55,774 bases of DNA from Levilactobacillus zymae DSM 19395 (GTDB lineage: Bacteria; Bacillota; Bacilli; Lactobacillales; Lactobacillaceae): contig NZ_AZDW01000001.1 in assembly GCF_001434115.1 (NCBI RefSeq), positions 1 through 55,774 of the forward strand. The letters run 5' to 3'. Both the position numbers and the translations under genes were made by a program. Numbering within the stretch: the stretch's first letter is position 1; each line of letters begins with the position of its first letter. Shown piece by piece: positions 52,687-55,774 of the stretch. Below the pieces are notes generated by a model. The model did not search any database, was not told the DNA's origin, and worked only from the letters and a program-made list of their open reading frames with translations.

Positions 52687-52917
52687 TAATCTGTAGTCCC
52701 CTTTTCCAAATAATTTTTAGTCTAATAAATCTAGTTTGCCCTTTTTATCGGGCGAAGGCAATCCGGTAAGTTCCTGATTTATCGGGGGATAATTGAAAAT
52801 AATTAACTTTTTTAAGTAAGAAACTGCTAACGTCATAATGTGTCAGGGCCTTCAGCTATAATTTAAGCCGTAATGACCAAAGCTGTCATCAATAAATTAG
52901 AATCGAGGCCCATCACA

Positions 52918-54108
52918 ATGACAGAAACTTTACGTTCCGCCACTCCCCAAGATGTTCACAACACCTATACACAAGCTCAAGCGTTTAGCCATCAAACGAC
53001 ATGGAATCAGCCAAAATATTCATGGCAAATTGAAAACGTTCAACAACTCCAACAAATGTCCATGGTTGACTTAACCAGTCATCTCAAACAATTGCTGGCT
53101 GCTCAGTTTGCTTTAGATAATTTAAAACAGGCCCATCAACAACGGACAGCCAATTTTATCCAAAACTATCGGCAAACAAAGGATCGGGTCAATGCTGACT
53201 TCAAAACCTACACTTGGCAAGTTCAGCATCCGACACTAAGAGCCTACTTCCAGCAAAACCAAACCGACCATTTACCAGTAGAGGAAAAAATTAATAATGC
53301 AGATACCCGCTTCGCCAAATACGGACTGCTTGGAATCATTATTCTGACAATTGTACTCAGCCTAAATACTGGTACGTACTTATTCCTTAATTCAACCTGG
53401 ACTGGCCTTGCAATTGTGGCTTTATTACTAATCTGTTTTATCGCTTTTGTCCTCCTTTATTTCTTCGCCAAACTACATCTACCATTCTCCCAACCAATTC
53501 CGTTTTACCGCAATCATCGTATACGGGCACTAAAACGCCGTATCGCCAAAACGGATGACCGTTTTTGTCGGGAAAATGACCGCTATAATCAATCTAAGCT
53601 TAAGACAGAATTTAAATATGACGAAAGCTTACAAGCAAACCGTAGCGTTTACGTTGAACAAATGGCGGCGGAACAAACCGATACCGCCCGTTATTTACAA
53701 GGTTACGCCCAGACAATCAAGGCTCAAATCGGCTATTTTCCACCACACGATACTCATGATATGCGTCATCTTTTATACGTTTACACAGCGTTTTTGGATG
53801 GGCGTGCGACCACTTGGCAAGAAGCCACGACTTATATCGATCAGCAAGAACAACTCCACCACATGCAGCAAACACTGGTCGCGGAAATTCGCTCAGCCAA
53901 ACAAGCCATTACAGATTCTATCAGTCAGGCCAGTCAAACCATTACCAAGGAAATCTTTCGGAATACAGTTGCTATTAATGGATTAGGTCAGAATATTCGC
54001 GAACAAACCCAAACTATAAACGAATGGAATTCAATTCAAACTTCCATCATGGATTACCAAACCGAACTTCTCAAAAATAACAACAGAAAAATCGGTGCCG
54101 ATATTTAG
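52918..54108 (+). CDS. Membrane protein with coiled coils, function unknown
   Basis: ATG 52918 has GAGG at a proper distance (396 residues); an earlier in-frame ATG at 52873 lies only about 10 bp after the TATAAT (52857-52862) and is unlikely. A polar, Gln-rich N-terminal helical part is followed by two membrane helices (about 145-165 and 170-195). The C-terminal half is basic then helical and contains LLYVYTAFLDGRATTWQEATTYID, a pattern (length, DGRA..T..EA) seen in many uncharacterised Firmicute membrane proteins. It is clearly richer in A+T than the preceding genes. Confidence 0.7.
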   Translation: MTETLRSATPQDVHNTYTQAQAFSHQTTWNQPKYSWQIENVQQLQQMSMVDLTSHLKQLLAAQFALDNLKQAHQQRTANFIQNYRQTKDRVNADFKTYTWQVQHPTLRAYFQQNQTDHLPVEEKINNADTRFAKYGLLGIIILTIVLSLNTGTYLFLNSTWTGLAIVALLLICFIAFVLLYFFAKLHLPFSQPIPFYRNHRIRALKRRIAKTDDRFCRENDRYNQSKLKTEFKYDESLQANRSVYVEQMAAEQTDTARYLQGYAQTIKAQIGYFPPHDTHDMRHLLYVYTAFLDGRATTWQEATTYIDQQEQLHHMQQTLVAEIRSAKQAITDSISQASQTITKEIFRNTVAINGLGQNIREQTQTINEWNSIQTSIMDYQTELLKNNNRKIGADI

Positions 54109-54117
54109 GTTCATAGA

Positions 54118-54158
54118 TTAGGCCCCAAGTCCGTTTGCTCGTGACTTGGGGCCTAATT
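54118..54158 (+). terminator. Terminator
   Basis: A 14 bp perfect stem TTAGGCCCCAAGTC/GACTTGGGGCCTAA. Confidence 0.85.
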
Positions 54159-54221
54159 GGCTATACTGGAGATGGATAAGTTAATTCTAAGGGAATTAAT
54201 CACACAAAATCGAAGGGAAGT

Positions 54222-54560
54222 ATGACCATGGAGGAACAACTAAAAGCACCAGCATTTTGGATTGACCCCTCTTTTGTCGAACACGCCACAGGAGAAGTGG
54301 TCCACCTGGCACCTCAATACTTGGAAACCAAAAATTACGAGACTTATTTTACGGCACTCCGGGACCGACACTACACGCTGATTCCACAAGCCGATGGCGG
54401 CCTGAAAGCCTTAGCGCCGTTACGTGATAGCCGTTCGCAGGTCTCGACAATTACGCTAACACCCGTTGATGAGAATCAACCGCGAACGCCGATGCAGCAA
54501 TTAGCCTATGAACAACGGGATGCCGTCGTTCGCGGGCAATTGATTGGCTCGGCCGATTAA
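54222..54560 (+). CDS. Small protein of unknown function (112 aa)
   Basis: A soluble 112-residue protein with no membrane helix, starting MTMEEQLKAPAFWIDPSF. AAGGGAAG lies just before the ATG, and a terminator follows the stop. No family recognised. It lies just before the replication-initiator-like gene. Confidence 0.65.
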   Translation: MTMEEQLKAPAFWIDPSFVEHATGEVVHLAPQYLETKNYETYFTALRDRHYTLIPQADGGLKALAPLRDSRSQVSTITLTPVDENQPRTPMQQLAYEQRDAVVRGQLIGSAD

Positions 54561-54576
54561 CTTTAACTTATTAATG

Positions 54577-54610
54577 AACCACTGGTCTGCAGACTGGTGG
54601 TTTTAATTTT
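54577..54610 (+). terminator. Terminator
   Basis: AACCACTGGTC/GACTGGTGGTT (with G-U pairs), 4 nt loop and TTTTAATTTTT. Confidence 0.75.
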
Positions 54611-54618
54611 TAGGTGAC

Positions 54619-54678
54619 AAAATCCTCCAGAATTTCGTTAGTAAAGGTATAACCTTAAAATTTTCGGAGGATTTTTTT
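54619..54678 (+). promoter_or_regulatory. Hairpin sequestering the ribosome site of the initiator-like gene
   Basis: AAAATCCTCC at 54619-54628 pairs with GGAGGATTTT at 54666-54675, which is the Shine-Dalgarno. A T-run leads directly into the ATG. A small palindrome AAGGTATAACCTT sits in the loop at 54644-54656. Confidence 0.6.
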
Positions 54679-55602
54679 ATGCTGATCAAGACGCAATACT
54701 TGTCCCTTCGTCTAACTCTCATTCGAAAGCACCAACTCAATCCAACTCTAGCGGTCATTTATAGTGCCCTCATCGACCGAATGCTTTCCAGTCGCCGGCA
54801 GGACCGCCGCTTTTTTGACGCATCTCGGCAGTCCTACTTCGTCAACTACGCCCATTCTGAAATGGCGGCAAACTACTTCATTAGTTCCCGAACGGTTCAA
54901 CGGGCCTACGATCAATTAGAAGAAATGGGACTTCTGCTTAAAAAGCATCGGCGAAACGCCAGTGATTGCCTTTTCTTGCCCGAAATGGAGGGCTGGCTTT
55001 ACGCCCACCAGGCCAAATTGGCACGGCCGGATTGGTCATTTTGGCCAACTAATCATTTGACCTTAAACCAATCTTTTAAAAGCACAATTAAAACAGCCAA
55101 TACGAGCCAGGTTCCTCGCACTTCTGCACAATCAAATTCAGCCCAAGCTAACCAAGCGACATTGACCCCAGCCCAGATAACTCGGTCCACCGACCAACCA
55201 TCCGAAAAATTACTCACCCGCTTGGAATTCACGAACTTAACTCAGTCGCTAACCACCGTGGGCGGTATCCCCGCAGCGACCGCTCAGTTGATGGCGGCTT
55301 TAGCCGATCACGACCATACCCGACTCTATGAGATGGCGCGCGTGATTTATCAAGCCAAGGCGGCGGTCTGTCGCATGGCCGAAGCTCAGCTAGGTAGTCG
55401 CGGCCAATCAGCTACGCGCTTAGAGCATAATTGGGTGTTACTCGAAAACCTGCATACAGCGGTCGCTCGCATCATTCCCGCGGCCTATCGTAAGAATCGC
55501 CAAGCCTGGCAGGGATACGCCTATGTGGCCTTTCGACGGTTCTTTGAAGAAGTGGCTAATGAGTGGCTGCGGGGACAAAGGGATGGGATGGAAACGGGGT
55601 GA
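54679..55602 (+). CDS. Winged-helix, replication-initiator-like protein
   Basis: The 307-residue protein has an N-terminal winged helix (YLSLRLTLIRKHQLNPTLAVIYSALIDRM, then AANYFISSRTVQRAYDQLEEMGLL) like plasmid and phage replication initiators of lactobacilli. A linker rich in Ser, Thr, Gln (about 135-175) and a helical C-terminal domain ending FRRFFEEVANEWLRGQ follow. No replicase, partition or mobilisation gene is in the window, so replication remains an inference; a plain regulator is possible. Expression seems gated by the leader hairpin. Confidence 0.6.
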   Translation: MLIKTQYLSLRLTLIRKHQLNPTLAVIYSALIDRMLSSRRQDRRFFDASRQSYFVNYAHSEMAANYFISSRTVQRAYDQLEEMGLLLKKHRRNASDCLFLPEMEGWLYAHQAKLARPDWSFWPTNHLTLNQSFKSTIKTANTSQVPRTSAQSNSAQANQATLTPAQITRSTDQPSEKLLTRLEFTNLTQSLTTVGGIPAATAQLMAALADHDHTRLYEMARVIYQAKAAVCRMAEAQLGSRGQSATRLEHNWVLLENLHTAVARIIPAAYRKNRQAWQGYAYVAFRRFFEEVANEWLRGQRDGMETG

Positions 55603-55691
55603 AATTAACCCCCACATGTGTGGGGAATACGGCCAATGCCGAAGAAAAAAAGCTACCGATTAAGAATCACCCCCGCATGCGCGGGGAATAC
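55603..55691 (-). CRISPR. Two-repeat type I-E-like CRISPR remnant
   Basis: Two 28 bp units (55603-55630 and 55664-55691) share 21 positions and end CGGGGAATAC-like; they are separated by exactly 33 bp (55631-55663). Repeat 2, read on the minus strand, begins GTATTCCCCGCGC and ends GGGGGTGATTC, the form of lactobacillus type I-E repeats. The first unit is diverged, but its stem changes are paired (G-C to A-T). No third repeat follows after 33 bp. No cas gene is visible in the window. Outer arms GCTACCGA/TCGGTAGC (55652-55659, 55711-55718) enclose repeat 2. Confidence 0.65.
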
Positions 55692-55774
55692 ACCGTTACC
55701 ATCACGTAGCTCGGTAGCGTTTTTCTACGTCTTGTCAATGGAAATGTTGTTAAATCAACGATTCATGATAAGAA

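Overview
The window is chromosomal DNA of a Gram-positive, low-redox-potential Firmicute that looks like a heterofermentative lactobacillus, most likely of the Levilactobacillus (L. brevis) type. This is inferred from the protein families, from strong AGGAGG-type ribosome binding sites, from a T-box leader, a class B RNase P RNA, a CcpA-type cre site, and from two gene orders shared with Bacillus and lactobacilli (lspA-rluD-pyrR with rqcH nearby, and ypsA-gpsB-rnpB next to the THUMP methyltransferase). Most of the window is GC-rich. The left edge (type III methyltransferase), the two toxin-antitoxin modules and the right end (about 52.9 kb onward) are visibly richer in A+T and look acquired.

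Layout. 1-1.25 kb: N-terminal part of a type III DNA methyltransferase. 1.5-5.4 kb: degV, and a marR-phosphatase-transporter unit whose phosphatase appears to start at an ATT codon. 5.7-13.2 kb: rqcH facing a lspA-rluD-pyrR-carA-carB block. 13.6-24.8 kb: flavin reductase, amino acid permease, a second gap gene with a divergent MmyB-type regulator, secreted protein, fhs-ebsA, RNase HI-like protein, amino acid oxidase, nitroreductase, TetR. 25-32 kb: CAAX protease, MazEF-like pair, Nudix, ammonium transporter, small HTH-like proteins, HIT, THUMP methyltransferase. 32-37 kb: rnpB, gpsB, ypsA, recU, PBP1A (cell division and wall). 37-48 kb: DUF1835 protein, secreted and membrane proteins, RelB/YafQ-type pair, Tet(M)-like GTPase, two transporters, T-box plus peptide-binding lipoprotein. 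48-52.7 kb: cupin, phosphoesterase, CydDC-type exporter. 52.9 kb to the end: membrane coiled-coil protein, small orphan, replication-initiator-like protein, and a two-repeat type I-E-like CRISPR remnant.

Most striking observation. The carA-carB pair that follows pyrR is open, coupled and in the ancestral pyr position, yet both proteins have lost the residues that make carbamoyl phosphate synthetase work. CarA lacks the glutaminase Cys, His and Glu. CarB has lost the glycine-rich ATP loop, the metal ligands in both ATP-grasp halves, part of the second ATP-grasp domain and the whole allosteric domain. They look like a retained pseudoenzyme pair, under a pyrR promoter and leader, and not like a fresh pseudogene.

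Other regulatory and mobile signals worth attention are: a 125-130 bp structured repeat present twice; a toxin-antitoxin cassette bounded by a duplicated 3' end of the Tet(M)-like gene; a 41 bp perfect-armed dyad forming two mirror-image promoters between tetR and a CAAX protease gene; and two genes whose Shine-Dalgarno lies in a terminator-like hairpin with its T-run touching the start codon. No tRNA or rRNA gene and no complete insertion sequence was seen.
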